A stretch of DNA of 64,000 bases from Pseudomonas sp. Q11 (GCF_024494355.1 NZ_JAKNQY010000025.1:34170-98169); one strand, 5' to 3'; positions 1-9,880 are shown, counted from the stretch's first letter. Numbers and translations are program-made. The notes: generated by a model not told the origin, from the letters alone.

Positions 1-3000
1 TGCTGCTCAAGCCGCGCGTGGCCCTCGAGGCGGACAAACTTGAGCAGGTGCTGCGAGCGCTGGTGACTCACCACGACGTGCTGCGCCTGGGCTTCACCGC
101 CCGGGACGCCGGCTGGGTGGCCGAGTATCGAGATGTCGAGCGGTTGTCCCACGAATGCTTGTGGCAGGCCGATCTCAGCGACACCGCCGAACTCGAAGCC
201 CTGGGCAACCGGGCGCAGCGCAGTCTTGATTTGCAAAACGGCCCGCTGCTGCGGGCGGTGCTGGCGAACCTGGCTGACGGCAGCCAGCGTCTGTTGCTGG
301 TGATTCATCACCTGGCAGTGGACGGCGTGTCCTGGCGCATTCTGCTGGAAGACTTGCAGAACGCTTATCAGCAGTTACTCGACGGACAGCCGTTGAAACT
401 GCCGGCCAAGACCAGCGCTTTCAAGGACTGGAGCGAACACCTTCAGCGCTACGCCGCGAGCCCGGTATTGCAGCAGGAGCTGACGTACTGGCAGGACTGC
501 CTGAAGGACATCAGCACCGATCTGCCCTGCGAGCGGATCGACGCCGGCCAGCAGAATCATCTGCAAGCCACGGTCATGACGCGGCTCGATGCGACCCTGA
601 CCCGACAATTGCTGCAAGAGGCCCCGAGTGCCTATCGGACCCAGGTCAACGACCTGTTGCTGACCGCCCTGGCGCGGGTCATCGGGCGCTGGACCGGGCA
701 GCCTTCGGTGCTGATCCAGCTGGAAGGCCATGGCCGCGAAGAGCTGTTTGATGACATCGACCTGACCCGCACCGTGGGCTGGTTCACGAGTGTATTCCCG
801 GTTCGGCTGACGCCATTGCTCGGGTCAGGCGATTCGATCAAGCGGATCAAGGAACAGCTGCGCTCGATCCCGAACAAGGGCATTGGTTTTGGCGCCTTGC
901 GCTACTGCGGTGACGAGCAGGTGCGGCAAACCCTCGCTGGCCTGCCGACCCCGCGAATCACCTTCAACTATTTGGGCCAGTTCGACGGCAGCTTCGAAGG
1001 TGACGACGGGGCGCTGTTCACCCCGGCCCACGAAAACGCCGGTCTCGACCAGAGCGCCGACGCGCCGATGGGCAATTGGCTGACCCTCAACGGCCAGGTG
1101 TATGGCGGCGAATTGAGTGTCGGCTGGAATTTCAGCTGCGAACGCTTCCACCCACAGGTCATCGAGCGCCTTGCCCGGGAATATGCTGACGAGCTGGCTG
1201 CGTTGATCGCTCATTGTGTCCAGCCCGACAGCTTGGGTCTGACACCGTCGGACTTCCCGCTGGCGGGCCTGACCCAGGCGCAGATTGACGGCTTGCCGAT
1301 GCCGGCGCAGCAGATCATCGATGTTTATCCGTTGTCAGCGATGCAGCAAGGCATACTGTTCCACAGCCTTTATGAGCAGGCGGCCGGCGACTACATCAAC
1401 CAGGTTCGCCTCGATGTCGAAGGCCTGGACCCGCAACGCTTCCAGCGTGCCTGGCAGGGCGCCGTGGACCGCCACGATATCCTGCGCACCGGCTTCGTCT
1501 GGCAAGGGCTGGAGCGGGCGGTGCAAGTGGTGCATAAACAGCTCGACATGCCGTTCACCGTGCTCGACTGGCGTGAGCGCGGTGACACCCGTGCGGCCCT
1601 CGACGCGCTGGCCCAGGCCGAACAGGCCCGGGGCTTCGACCTGACCCAAGGGCCACTGCTGCGCATGACCGTGGTGCAACTGGACGACCTGCGCTGCCAC
1701 CTGATCTACACCAACCATCACATCCTGATGGACGGCTGGAGCAATTCGCAGCTGCTGGGCGAAGTGCTCCAGCGCTACGCTGACCAGCCGGTGCCGGCCA
1801 CGGCCGGGCGCTATCGCGACTACATCGACTGGCTGCAGCGCCAGGATACGCTGGTCAGCCAGGCGTGGTGGTCAACACAACTGGCGAACCTGCAAGAACC
1901 GACGCGACTGGCCCACGCCATCCAGCGACCGGCCGGCGATCAGGCGCGGGAGGGTCATGGCGAGCGTTATCAATTGATCGAAGCAGGGCAGACGCGCCTG
2001 CTGGGTGAATTCGCCCGGCAGCAGAAAATCACCCTCAACACTTTGATCCAGGCCGCCTGGCTGCTGTTGCTGCAACGCCTGACCGGCCAGCAGACGGTGG
2101 TCTTCGGTGCCACGGTGGCTGGACGCCCGACCGAACTTGTCGGCGTCGAACAGCAGATCGGCCTGTTTATCAACACGCTGCCGGTGATCGCCAGCCCAAC
2201 CCCCGCGCAGACCGTCGGCCAGTGGCTGCAAAGTGTCCAGGCGCAGAACCTGGCGCTGCGCGAGCATGAACACACGCCGCTGTTCGATATCCAGCGTTGG
2301 GCCGGCCAGAACGGCGAAGCGCTGTTCGATAACATCCTGGTGTTCGAGAACTACCCGGTGTCCCAGGCGCTGGAGCAGGGTGCCCCCGGGCAACTGCGCT
2401 TCAGCCACATCAATAATCACGAGCAGACCAACTATCCGTTGACCGTGGTGGTCAATGCCGGTGACACGCTGTCGTTGCAATACAGTTATCGGCGCGAGGC
2501 GTTTGCCGATGGCGTGGTCGAGCAATTGAGCACCCTGTTGGGCAACCTGCTGGGACAGATGACGCAATCGGCCGATACGACCCTGGGCGAGCTGGTGTTG
2601 CTGGATGCCTCGCAAGCGCAAGTGATCGAGCAGTGGAACGCCACCGCCGTGCCGTTCGCCCTGGAACAGGGCGTGCACAGCCTGATCGAAGTCCAGGCCC
2701 AACGCACCCCCCACGCCACGGCATTGGTGTTCGGCGAGCAATCGTTGAGCTACGGCCAGCTCAACGCCCGAGCCAATCAACTGGCCCATGCCCTGATCGA
2801 GCGGCAGGTCGGGCCGGACACGCTGGTGGGCATCGCGGTGGAGCGCAGCCTGGAAATGGTGGTCGGTCTGCTGGCGATCCTCAAGGCCGGCGGCGCCTAC
2901 GTGCCACTGGACCCGGAATACCCTCGCGAACGCCTCAGCTACATGATTGCCGACAGTGGCATCGGCCTGCTGCTGACCCAGGAGCGTCTGCTGGGCGATC

Positions 3001-6000
3001 TGCCGCTGCCCGAAGACCTGCCGCGCCTGTGCCTGGAACCTTCGGGCGCGGCGTTTGCCGCGTATCCGAGCGTTGACCCGCAGGTGGCTTGCAGCCCGGC
3101 GAACCTGGCCTATGTGATCTACACCTCCGGTTCCACCGGCCAGCCCAAGGGCGCCGGTAACGCCCATCGGGCCTTGACCAACCGTTTGTTGTGGATGCAA
3201 CAGGCCTATGAGCTGACGCCAGCGGACACGGTCTTGCAGAAGACGCCGTTCAGCTTCGACGTCTCGGTATGGGAGTTCTTCTGGCCGCTGATGGTCGGCG
3301 CACGCCTGGTGGTAGCGGCACCGGGGGACCATCGGGATCCGGCCCGGCTGATCGAACTGATCAACCGCGAGCAGGTCAGCACGCTGCACTTTGTGCCGTC
3401 GATGCTCCAGGCATTTTTGCAGGACGCCAATGTCCACTGCTGCACCAGCCTGACGCGCATCGTGTGTAGCGGCGAGGCGCTACCTGTGGAGGCGCAGTTG
3501 CAGGTGTTCGCCAAGCTGCCAGGCGCCGGGTTGTACAACTTGTACGGCCCGACTGAAGCGGCTATCGACGTCACCCATTGGACCTGTCGTGAAGAAGGCC
3601 GTGACAGCGTGCCCATCGGCCAGCCGATTGCCAACCTGTCCACCTACATCCTCGACAGCGGCCTGAACCCGTTGCCCGTTGGTGTGGCTGGCGAGTTGTA
3701 CCTGGGGGGCGTGGGCCTGGCCCGTGGTTACCATCGTCGTCCGGGCTTGAGCGCCGAGCGTTTCGTGGCTAGCCCGTTCGGCGATGGGCAGCGCCTGTAC
3801 CGCACCGGTGACCTGGCGCGGTATCGCGCCGATGGTGTGATCGAGTACGTGGGCCGTATCGACCATCAAGTCAAGTTGCGCGGGCTGCGCATCGAGTTGG
3901 GTGAGATCGAGGCGCGCCTGATGGCGCATGCCGCCGTGCGTGAAGCGGTGGTTGTGGCTCAGAACGTGGCGGGCAGTCAGCAACTGGTGGCCTACCTGGT
4001 GCCGGCCGAGCCCGGCGCGAACGACTCGCTGAACGAGCAACTGGGCGCGTGGCTGGCTGAAAGCCTGCCGGACTACATGGTGCCGTCCCACCACGTGTGG
4101 ATTGAACAGATGCCGTTGAGCCCCAACGGTAAGCTTGACCGCAAGCGCCTGCCGGCACTGGACCTGGCGGTCGGGCAGTACGTCGCGCCAGCCAACGCCA
4201 CGGAGCATGCGCTGGTGGATATCTGGCAGGCCGTGCTGGGCCTGGAGCTGATTTCCACCACCGACAACTTCTTTGCCCTGGGCGCCGATTCGATCATTTC
4301 GATCCAGGTGGTCAGTCGTGCCCGTGAACAAGGCATCGACCTGAGCCCGAAAGACATCTTCCAGTTACCCAGCATCCGGCAACTGGCGGAGCGGGTGCTG
4401 GCGGGTGAAGGCTCCACGCCGCCCGCCGCCGCGCTGGTGGAAATGCCGTTGCACGGGCTGACGGACGAGCAGGTACGCGAGCTGCCGCTGCCCCAAGGCC
4501 AACTGGACGGGCTGTATCGACTGTCACCGATGCAGCAGGGGATGTTGTTCCTGGGCTTGAATGCGCCGGAAGCAGACCTGTACATCAACCAGTTGAGCAT
4601 TCCGGTCCAGGGCCTGGACCCGGCGCGCTTCAAGGCCGCATGGGAAGCGGTGAGCCGGCGTCATGACATCATGCGCACGGGCTTTCTCTGGCAGGACATG
4701 GCCGAGCCGTTGCAATTCGTGCTGGCCGATGCGGCGTTGCCGATCAGCTTGCTGGACTGGCGCGACCAGGACGTTCCTGACTATGCCCTGCAACAACTGG
4801 CCGACCGCGAGCGGGCCAAGGGCTTCGACCTGGATTGCCCACCGTTGCAGCGTCTGGTGTTGGTGCGCGTCGGTGAGGACAGCCATCAACTGATCTGGAC
4901 CTATCACCACATCCTGATCGACGGCTGGAGCAGTTCCCAACTGATCGGTGAAGTGCTCAGTCACTACTCGGGCCGCGATGTGCCCGAGGCGGTGCCGTAC
5001 CGCCACTACATCAACTGGCTTGCCCAGCAGGATACCGCCGCCGGGGAAAGTTTCTGGCGCCGGCACCTGGCCGACCTTGACGAGCCGACCTACCTGGCCG
5101 ATAGCGTGCCGAGGAAAGTGGGGCAGGGCAGCGGACATGAGGCGCTGTACAGTCGCCTGGGTCAAGCCCGGACCGAACAGCTCAAAGCCTTCGCCCGCTC
5201 CCAGCAAGTCACCCTCAACACCTTGGTGCAAGGCGCGTGGCTGGTGCTGCTCAGTCGCTACAGTGGCCAGCGCTGCGTGGTGTTTGGCGCCACGGTGGCG
5301 GGCCGACCGGCCAGTCTGCCGGCGTCGGAGTCGATTCTGGGCCTGTTCATCAACACCTTGCCGGTGATCCAGGAAGTGCGCTGCGAGCAACCGGTTGGCC
5401 AATGGCTGCGGGACTTGCAGGATTACAACCTGGACATGCGCGAACGCGAATACACGCCGTTGACCGATGTCCAGCGCTGGGCCGGTCGTGCCGGACAGTC
5501 GCTGTTCGACAGCATCATCGTGTTCGAAAACCATCCCATCGACCAGGCGCTGCGTGAATGGCGCGACGACTCGCTGAGCTTTGGCGAAAGCAGCAGCGCC
5601 GGCCTGACCAACTTCCCGATGGACCTGATGGTCACCCTGGAAGAAGGGCTGGTGATCGAATACATGTTCCTGCGCGAGCATTTCGACCGGGCCACGGTGG
5701 AAGGTATCCGCACCAATCTGGAAGGTTTGCTGGCGGCCCTGTGCGAGGACGCGGCGCGACCCTTGGGCGGCATTGGCCTGGTCACCGGCCAGGCGCTGGT
5801 CTCCGTGCCAGGCGAGCAATTGCCAGCGACGTTGCCGGTGCACCAGCGCATCGGCCAATGGGCGGCACAATGCAGCGAACAGACAGCGGTTATCTTCGAT
5901 GGCCGGCGGTTCAGCTACGGGCAGATCGATGCCCAGGCCAATCGCCTGGCCCATGCGTTGATGGCCGAGGGCGTCGGCCCGGATGTGCGGGTTGGCGTCG

Positions 6001-8414
6001 CCCTGCCTCGCAGCGAGCAGATGATTGTCGCGCTGCTGGCGGTGCTCAAGGCCGGTGGCGCCTACGTGCCGCTGGATGCGACCTATCCGCGTGAACGGTT
6101 GAGCTACCTGATGCGTGATTCGGACATCGCCTTGCTGCTCAGCGATTCGAGCCTGAATACCGTGTTGCCGACACAGGACAATGTGCACGTCATCGCGCTG
6201 GACCGTCTGGACCTCGACGCCCAACCGGGCACGGTGCCCCAGGTGACGGTGCACCCCGATAACCTCGCTTACGTGATCTACACCTCCGGTTCCACCGGCC
6301 TGCCCAAGGGTGTCGGCGTGGCCCATGGCGCCCTGGCGATGCATTGCCAGGCCATCGGCCAACGCTATGAAATGAGCGCGGCCGATTGCGAATTGCACTT
6401 CATGTCCTTCGCCTTCGACGGCGCCCATGAGCGTTGGCTGACCACCCTGACCCACGGCGGGCGCTTGCTGATCCGTGATGACAGCCTCTGGACCGCCGAA
6501 CAGACCTTCAACGCCTTGCATGAACACTGCGTGACCGTGGCGGCGTTCCCGCCGGTGTACCTGCAGCAGTTGGCCGAACACGCCGAGCAGCAGGGCAACC
6601 CGCCGGCGGTGCGCGTCTATTGCTTCGGCGGTGATGCGGTGCCGGCGGCGAGTTTCGAACTGGCCAGGCGCGCGCTCAAGCCTCGCTACATCATCAACGG
6701 CTACGGCCCGACGGAAACCGTTGTCACGCCGCTGATCTGGAAGGCCGGTGCCGAGGATGAATGCGGTGCGGCCTATGCGCCCATCGGCAGCCTGGTGGGC
6801 CAGCGCAGCGGCTACGTGCTGGACAGCGACCTCAATCGCCTGCCGTCCGGTGTTGCCGGTGAGCTCTACCTGGGCGGCGCGTTGGCCCGGGGTTACCTGG
6901 GCCGGACGGGGAACACGGCCGAGCGTTTTGTCGCCGACCCGTTCAGTGCTGATGGCGGCCGTCTGTACCGCACGGGCGATCTGGTGCGCCAGCGTGAGGA
7001 CGGCACCATCGACTATCTGGGCCGCATCGATCAGCAAGTGAAGATCCGCGGTTTCCGCATCGAGCCAGGGGAAATCGAAGCCCGTCTCAAGCAGCAACCC
7101 GGTGTGCGCGACGCAGCGGTGGTCGCTCGCGACGGCGCCAGCGGCAAGCAATTGATCGGCTATGTGCTGCCCGGCGACGAGACGTCGGCCAGGAATCTGT
7201 GCGAACGTTTGCGTGAGCAACTCAAAGCGAGCCTGCCGGACTACATGGTGCCGGCGCATCTGATGTTGCTTGAACGCATGCCGTTGACCCCCAACGGCAA
7301 ACTCGACCGTAAGGCCCTGCCGGATCCTGGCACCGATCAATCACGGCAGGCCTACGTCGCGCCACGCACCGAGCTTGAGAAAGCCTTGGTGCAGGTCTGG
7401 CAGGATGTGCTGAAAATCGAGCGCATCGGTGTGACCGACCACTTCTTCGAACTGGGCGGTGACTCGATCCTCAGCCTGCAAGTGGTGGCGCGCAGCCGAC
7501 CGCTCAAGGCCCAAGGCTTGAGTCTGAAACTACGCGACCTGATGCAAAAGCCGACCATCGCGCAATTGGTGGCCGGCCTGCAGGGCGAGGCATCGGTGCC
7601 GTCGACGTTGCTGGCGATGAGCGCAGAGGTCCGCAATACCGCGCCGCTGTTCTGCATTCACGCCGGCTTCGGCACGGTGTTCGACTACGAACCCCTGGCC
7701 CGGCGCCTGAGCGGCATTCGTCAGGTGCTGGCGGTGCAGTCGTCCATGCTGCTGGATCCGACGTGGCGCGATGAGTCGCTGCCAGCGATGGCCAGCGCCT
7801 ATGTGGCGCAGATTCGTCAGCGCCAGCCTCAAGGGCCGTACTACCTGCTGGGTTGGTCCTTGGGGGGCACTCTGGCTTTGCTGATGGCTGCGCAACTGGA
7901 ACGGGACGGGCAGCGGGTCGAGTTTGTCGGTTTGGTGGACAGCTTCGTGCCTTCGGTCGCGGTCAACCGCCACGCCGTGGATGATTGGCGCGCTGACCTG
8001 CGGGACTTCGTGCGGGTGACGTTGCCCGAGGCCAGGCTGGCGCTGTCGATCGAGGGCGAGGAGACACCGACGAACCTGCGTGCGCTGTTGTCGACGGCGA
8101 TGGCGGGCGAAGGCGTGGCATCGACCTACGTCGCCTTGGGGGTCGATGAGTTGGCTCATGTCTTCAGCGTCGCCCGCCGTCTCAAGCAGCTTTCGCTGCA
8201 ACTGGACCGGTGCCCGGCCGTGGCGGTGGAACCGACGTGCTGGTGGACACCGGGTCGCGAGGCCGAAGCCCTTGAACTGGCCGCGCAGTTGCAGCAATCG
8301 GTGCAAGGCGAACAGCTCGACTGTGGGCATTTCCAGATCCCTCGAGACGAAACTTTCCTGGCCGGGGCTGAAGAAATCCTTGCCGAGATCGTTGAATCAG
8401 AAGTCTTTTCCTGA
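1..8414 (+). CDS. Pyoverdine non-ribosomal peptide synthetase, terminal subunit (5' truncated by window)
   Basis: The reading frame is open to the first base, so the gene begins upstream; at least 2,800 residues are visible. Domain order, counting from the GTG at base 18: end of an epimerization domain (HHLAVDGVSW near 97, then RTVGWFTS and FNYLGQFD), condensation domain 1 (YPLSAMQQG near 436, HHILMDGWS), adenylation domain 1 (TSGSTGQPKG near 1035), carrier 1 (GADSI near 1423), condensation domain 2 (LSPMQQGM near 1500, HHILIDGWS), adenylation domain 2 (TSGSTGLPKG near 2087), carrier 2 (GGDSI near 2479) and thioesterase (GWSLGG near 2610, GH near 2768). The specificity residues of A1 read about DVWHVSLID, which is serine-like. 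Those of A2 read about DGEACGGVT; the acidic third residue suggests a basic residue such as lysine or an ornithine derivative, but I cannot settle it. The thioesterase makes this the last subunit of the ferribactin assembly line, equivalent in position to PvdD. The next gene starts 50 bp downstream. Confidence 0.95.
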   Translation, partial: LLKPRVALEADKLEQVLRALVTHHDVLRLGFTARDAGWVAEYRDVERLSHECLWQADLSDTAELEALGNRAQRSLDLQNGPLLRAVLANLADGSQRLLLVIHHLAVDGVSWRILLEDLQNAYQQLLDGQPLKLPAKTSAFKDWSEHLQRYAASPVLQQELTYWQDCLKDISTDLPCERIDAGQQNHLQATVMTRLDATLTRQLLQEAPSAYRTQVNDLLLTALARVIGRWTGQPSVLIQLEGHGREELFDDIDLTRTVGWFTSVFPVRLTPLLGSGDSIKRIKEQLRSIPNKGIGFGALRYCGDEQVRQTLAGLPTPRITFNYLGQFDGSFEGDDGALFTPAHENAGLDQSADAPMGNWLTLNGQVYGGELSVGWNFSCERFHPQVIERLAREYADELAALIAHCVQPDSLGLTPSDFPLAGLTQAQIDGLPMPAQQIIDVYPLSAMQQGILFHSLYEQAAGDYINQVRLDVEGLDPQRFQRAWQGAVDRHDILRTGFVWQGLERAVQVVHKQLDMPFTVLDWRERGDTRAALDALAQAEQARGFDLTQGPLLRMTVVQLDDLRCHLIYTNHHILMDGWSNSQLLGEVLQRYADQPVPATAGRYRDYIDWLQRQDTLVSQAWWSTQLANLQEPTRLAHAIQRPAGDQAREGHGERYQLIEAGQTRLLGEFARQQKITLNTLIQAAWLLLLQRLTGQQTVVFGATVAGRPTELVGVEQQIGLFINTLPVIASPTPAQTVGQWLQSVQAQNLALREHEHTPLFDIQRWAGQNGEALFDNILVFENYPVSQALEQGAPGQLRFSHINNHEQTNYPLTVVVNAGDTLSLQYSYRREAFADGVVEQLSTLLGNLLGQMTQSADTTLGELVLLDASQAQVIEQWNATAVPFALEQGVHSLIEVQAQRTPHATALVFGEQSLSYGQLNARANQLAHALIERQVGPDTLVGIAVERSLEMVVGLLAILKAGGAYVPLDPEYPRERLSYMIADSGIGLLLTQERLLGDLPLPEDLPRLCLEPSGAAFAAYPSVDPQVACSPANLAYVIYTSGSTGQPKGAGNAHRALTNRLLWMQQAYELTPADTVLQKTPFSFDVSVWEFFWPLMVGARLVVAAPGDHRDPARLIELINREQVSTLHFVPSMLQAFLQDANVHCCTSLTRIVCSGEALPVEAQLQVFAKLPGAGLYNLYGPTEAAIDVTHWTCREEGRDSVPIGQPIANLSTYILDSGLNPLPVGVAGELYLGGVGLARGYHRRPGLSAERFVASPFGDGQRLYRTGDLARYRADGVIEYVGRIDHQVKLRGLRIELGEIEARLMAHAAVREAVVVAQNVAGSQQLVAYLVPAEPGANDSLNEQLGAWLAESLPDYMVPSHHVWIEQMPLSPNGKLDRKRLPALDLAVGQYVAPANATEHALVDIWQAVLGLELISTTDNFFALGADSIISIQVVSRAREQGIDLSPKDIFQLPSIRQLAERVLAGEGSTPPAAALVEMPLHGLTDEQVRELPLPQGQLDGLYRLSPMQQGMLFLGLNAPEADLYINQLSIPVQGLDPARFKAAWEAVSRRHDIMRTGFLWQDMAEPLQFVLADAALPISLLDWRDQDVPDYALQQLADRERAKGFDLDCPPLQRLVLVRVGEDSHQLIWTYHHILIDGWSSSQLIGEVLSHYSGRDVPEAVPYRHYINWLAQQDTAAGESFWRRHLADLDEPTYLADSVPRKVGQGSGHEALYSRLGQARTEQLKAFARSQQVTLNTLVQGAWLVLLSRYSGQRCVVFGATVAGRPASLPASESILGLFINTLPVIQEVRCEQPVGQWLRDLQDYNLDMREREYTPLTDVQRWAGRAGQSLFDSIIVFENHPIDQALREWRDDSLSFGESSSAGLTNFPMDLMVTLEEGLVIEYMFLREHFDRATVEGIRTNLEGLLAALCEDAARPLGGIGLVTGQALVSVPGEQLPATLPVHQRIGQWAAQCSEQTAVIFDGRRFSYGQIDAQANRLAHALMAEGVGPDVRVGVALPRSEQMIVALLAVLKAGGAYVPLDATYPRERLSYLMRDSDIALLLSDSSLNTVLPTQDNVHVIALDRLDLDAQPGTVPQVTVHPDNLAYVIYTSGSTGLPKGVGVAHGALAMHCQAIGQRYEMSAADCELHFMSFAFDGAHERWLTTLTHGGRLLIRDDSLWTAEQTFNALHEHCVTVAAFPPVYLQQLAEHAEQQGNPPAVRVYCFGGDAVPAASFELARRALKPRYIINGYGPTETVVTPLIWKAGAEDECGAAYAPIGSLVGQRSGYVLDSDLNRLPSGVAGELYLGGALARGYLGRTGNTAERFVADPFSADGGRLYRTGDLVRQREDGTIDYLGRIDQQVKIRGFRIEPGEIEARLKQQPGVRDAAVVARDGASGKQLIGYVLPGDETSARNLCERLREQLKASLPDYMVPAHLMLLERMPLTPNGKLDRKALPDPGTDQSRQAYVAPRTELEKALVQVWQDVLKIERIGVTDHFFELGGDSILSLQVVARSRPLKAQGLSLKLRDLMQKPTIAQLVAGLQGEASVPSTLLAMSAEVRNTAPLFCIHAGFGTVFDYEPLARRLSGIRQVLAVQSSMLLDPTWRDESLPAMASAYVAQIRQRQPQGPYYLLGWSLGGTLALLMAAQLERDGQRVEFVGLVDSFVPSVAVNRHAVDDWRADLRDFVRVTLPEARLALSIEGEETPTNLRALLSTAMAGEGVASTYVALGVDELAHVFSVARRLKQLSLQLDRCPAVAVEPTCWWTPGREAEALELAAQLQQSVQGEQLDCGHFQIPRDETFLAGAEEILAEIVESEVFS

Positions 8415-8464
8415 ACCTGTAGCCGGTCGGGCCTGGTGCCTGGCCGGCTTGGAGAGTGTGTCTA

Positions 8465-9415
8465 ATGTCGTTGAACCCTGATATCGCCGCGTTCCTGGAA
8501 TTGGTCGGCAATGGCCGCGCCAGCGGCAAACGCGTGCCCATGCACCGGATGAGCCCGGCCGAGGCTCGTGAACAGTTTGATCAGTCCTCGCTGTTGATGG
8601 ATGCCGGCGGCGAGGCGCTGGAAGTGGTCCAAGCGTTGCGAATTCCGACCCGCGACGGCGCACATCTGTCGGCTCGCCTGTACAGCAACGCTTTGCTGGA
8701 TGCAGGCTTGGCCCGGCCGGCGCTGTTGTATTTTCATGGTGGCGGCTATGTGGTCGGCAGCCTCGACTCCCATGATTCGCTGTGCCGTAATCTGGCAGCC
8801 ATGGCCGATTGTGTGGTGGTGTCTGTGGCCTATCGACTGGCGCCGGAGTTTCGTTTCCCCACCGCCGCCGACGATGCCCTGAACGCCTGGGCATGGTTGG
8901 TGGCCGAGTCGGGGCGGTTGGGCATTGATGCGCGGCGTCTGGCCGTGGCTGGCGACAGCGTTGGAGGCAGCCTCGCTACGGTGCTGGCGGCGCAACCGCT
9001 GGACACGCCACCGTTGTTGCAAGTGCTGATTTACCCGGTCACCGACGCCAGTCGCAGCACGGCGTCCATCGCGCGGTATGGCGAAGGGCATCTGCTGGAA
9101 AAGGATTCGTTGAGTTGGTTTTATGAGCATTACCAGCGCGCTGCGGATGACCGCCATGACCCGCGCTTCTCGCCGCTGTTGGCCGACATTCCAGCTCACA
9201 TGCCGCCGACGCTGCTGGTCCTCGCCGAGTGCGATCCGTTGCACGACGAAGGCATGGCCTACGCCGAGCGCTTGCAGCAGGCCGGGGTGGCGGTAGAGCT
9301 CAAGGTATACGCAGGTATGACCCATGACTTCATCCGCATGGGCGCCATTGTCGACGATGCTGAAGAGGCTCAGCAGCATATTGCCCAGCGGTTGGTGGCG
9401 GTGTTTGCCGGGTGA
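8465..9415 (+). CDS. Alpha/beta hydrolase of the HSL (esterase/lipase) family
   Basis: A 316-residue protein of the hormone-sensitive-lipase group of carboxylesterases. It has the oxyanion motif HGGGYVVGS (about 91-99), the nucleophile elbow GDSVGG with serine near 165, an acid at CDPLHD (about 257) and the histidine in GMTHDF (about 287), so the triad is complete. No signal peptide is seen, so it should be cytoplasmic. The ATG at 8465 is preceded by GGAGAG; a GTG nine bases upstream is possible but lies closer to that site. It follows the NRPS by 50 bp on the same strand and precedes a terminator, so it is probably the last gene of the NRPS transcript. A role in editing, releasing or hydrolysing a pyoverdine ester is an inference from position only. 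The substrate is unknown. Confidence 0.85.
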   Translation: MSLNPDIAAFLELVGNGRASGKRVPMHRMSPAEAREQFDQSSLLMDAGGEALEVVQALRIPTRDGAHLSARLYSNALLDAGLARPALLYFHGGGYVVGSLDSHDSLCRNLAAMADCVVVSVAYRLAPEFRFPTAADDALNAWAWLVAESGRLGIDARRLAVAGDSVGGSLATVLAAQPLDTPPLLQVLIYPVTDASRSTASIARYGEGHLLEKDSLSWFYEHYQRAADDRHDPRFSPLLADIPAHMPPTLLVLAECDPLHDEGMAYAERLQQAGVAVELKVYAGMTHDFIRMGAIVDDAEEAQQHIAQRLVAVFAG

Positions 9416-9442
9416 CGTGAACGCTGGTGAATGATGCATAAC

Positions 9443-9474
9443 AAAAAACGTCGACAGAAAGGTCGGCGTTTTTT
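9443..9474. terminator. Intrinsic terminator, potentially bidirectional
   Basis: AAAAAACGTCGAC, a six-base loop, then GTCGGCGTTTTTT. The arms pair with one G-U. It lies 27 bp after the esterase stop and has a T-run on both strands, so it can end the NRPS-esterase transcript. Confidence 0.8.
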
Positions 9475-9524
9475 GTTTGCTGAAAGCAGCTGCGCTTCAC
9501 GGGTTTTTCCTGCCACAAACTCCC

Positions 9525-9880
9525 TGTGGAGCGGGCTTGCTGGCGAAGGCGGCGGCACATCCAACATACTTGCAAGCTGCCCACCGCTTTCGCGAGCAAG
9601 CCCGCTCCCACAAGGGATTTGCGGTGGATACCGAATTGGTTAACCCTGAAAAACCGGTGTGGGAGCAAGGCTTGCCTGCGATGGTGGCGGCATATTCAGC
9701 ATGGATGCAAGCTGATCCAGCGCTTTCGCGAGCAGGCTCGCTCCCACAAGGGATTTTCGGTGGATACCGAATTGGTTAACCCTGAAAAAACCGGTGTGGG
9801 AGCAAGGCTTGCCCGCGATGGCGGCGGCACATCCAACATCACCAGCTCAGGCAAACCACCATCGCGAGCCCGCTCTCCCC
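9525..9880. repeat. Three tandem REP doublets (REPINs) filling the gap before the receptor gene
   Basis: Three inverted pairs of the GTGGGAGC...GCTCGCGA type lie at about 9525-9612, 9658-9748 and 9795-9880; the third is decayed at its right end. The interval following the first pair (GGATACCGAATTGGTTAACC and flanks, 9613-9657) recurs nearly unchanged at 9748-9795, so part of the array arose by duplication of a unit of about 135 bp. With the terminator, this explains most of the 510 bp between the esterase and the receptor. No gene was seen here. Confidence 0.9.

Noticed and set aside
4524..7340. 938-codon open frame on the minus strand opposite the NRPS
   Set aside because: It mirrors the codon pattern of the synthetase, shows no recognisable domain and has no ribosome site; it is a GC-rich shadow frame.
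9525..9880. CRISPR-like array of spaced repeats
   Set aside because: The repeats are inverted REP pairs with palindromic arms, irregular spacing and no cas genes.
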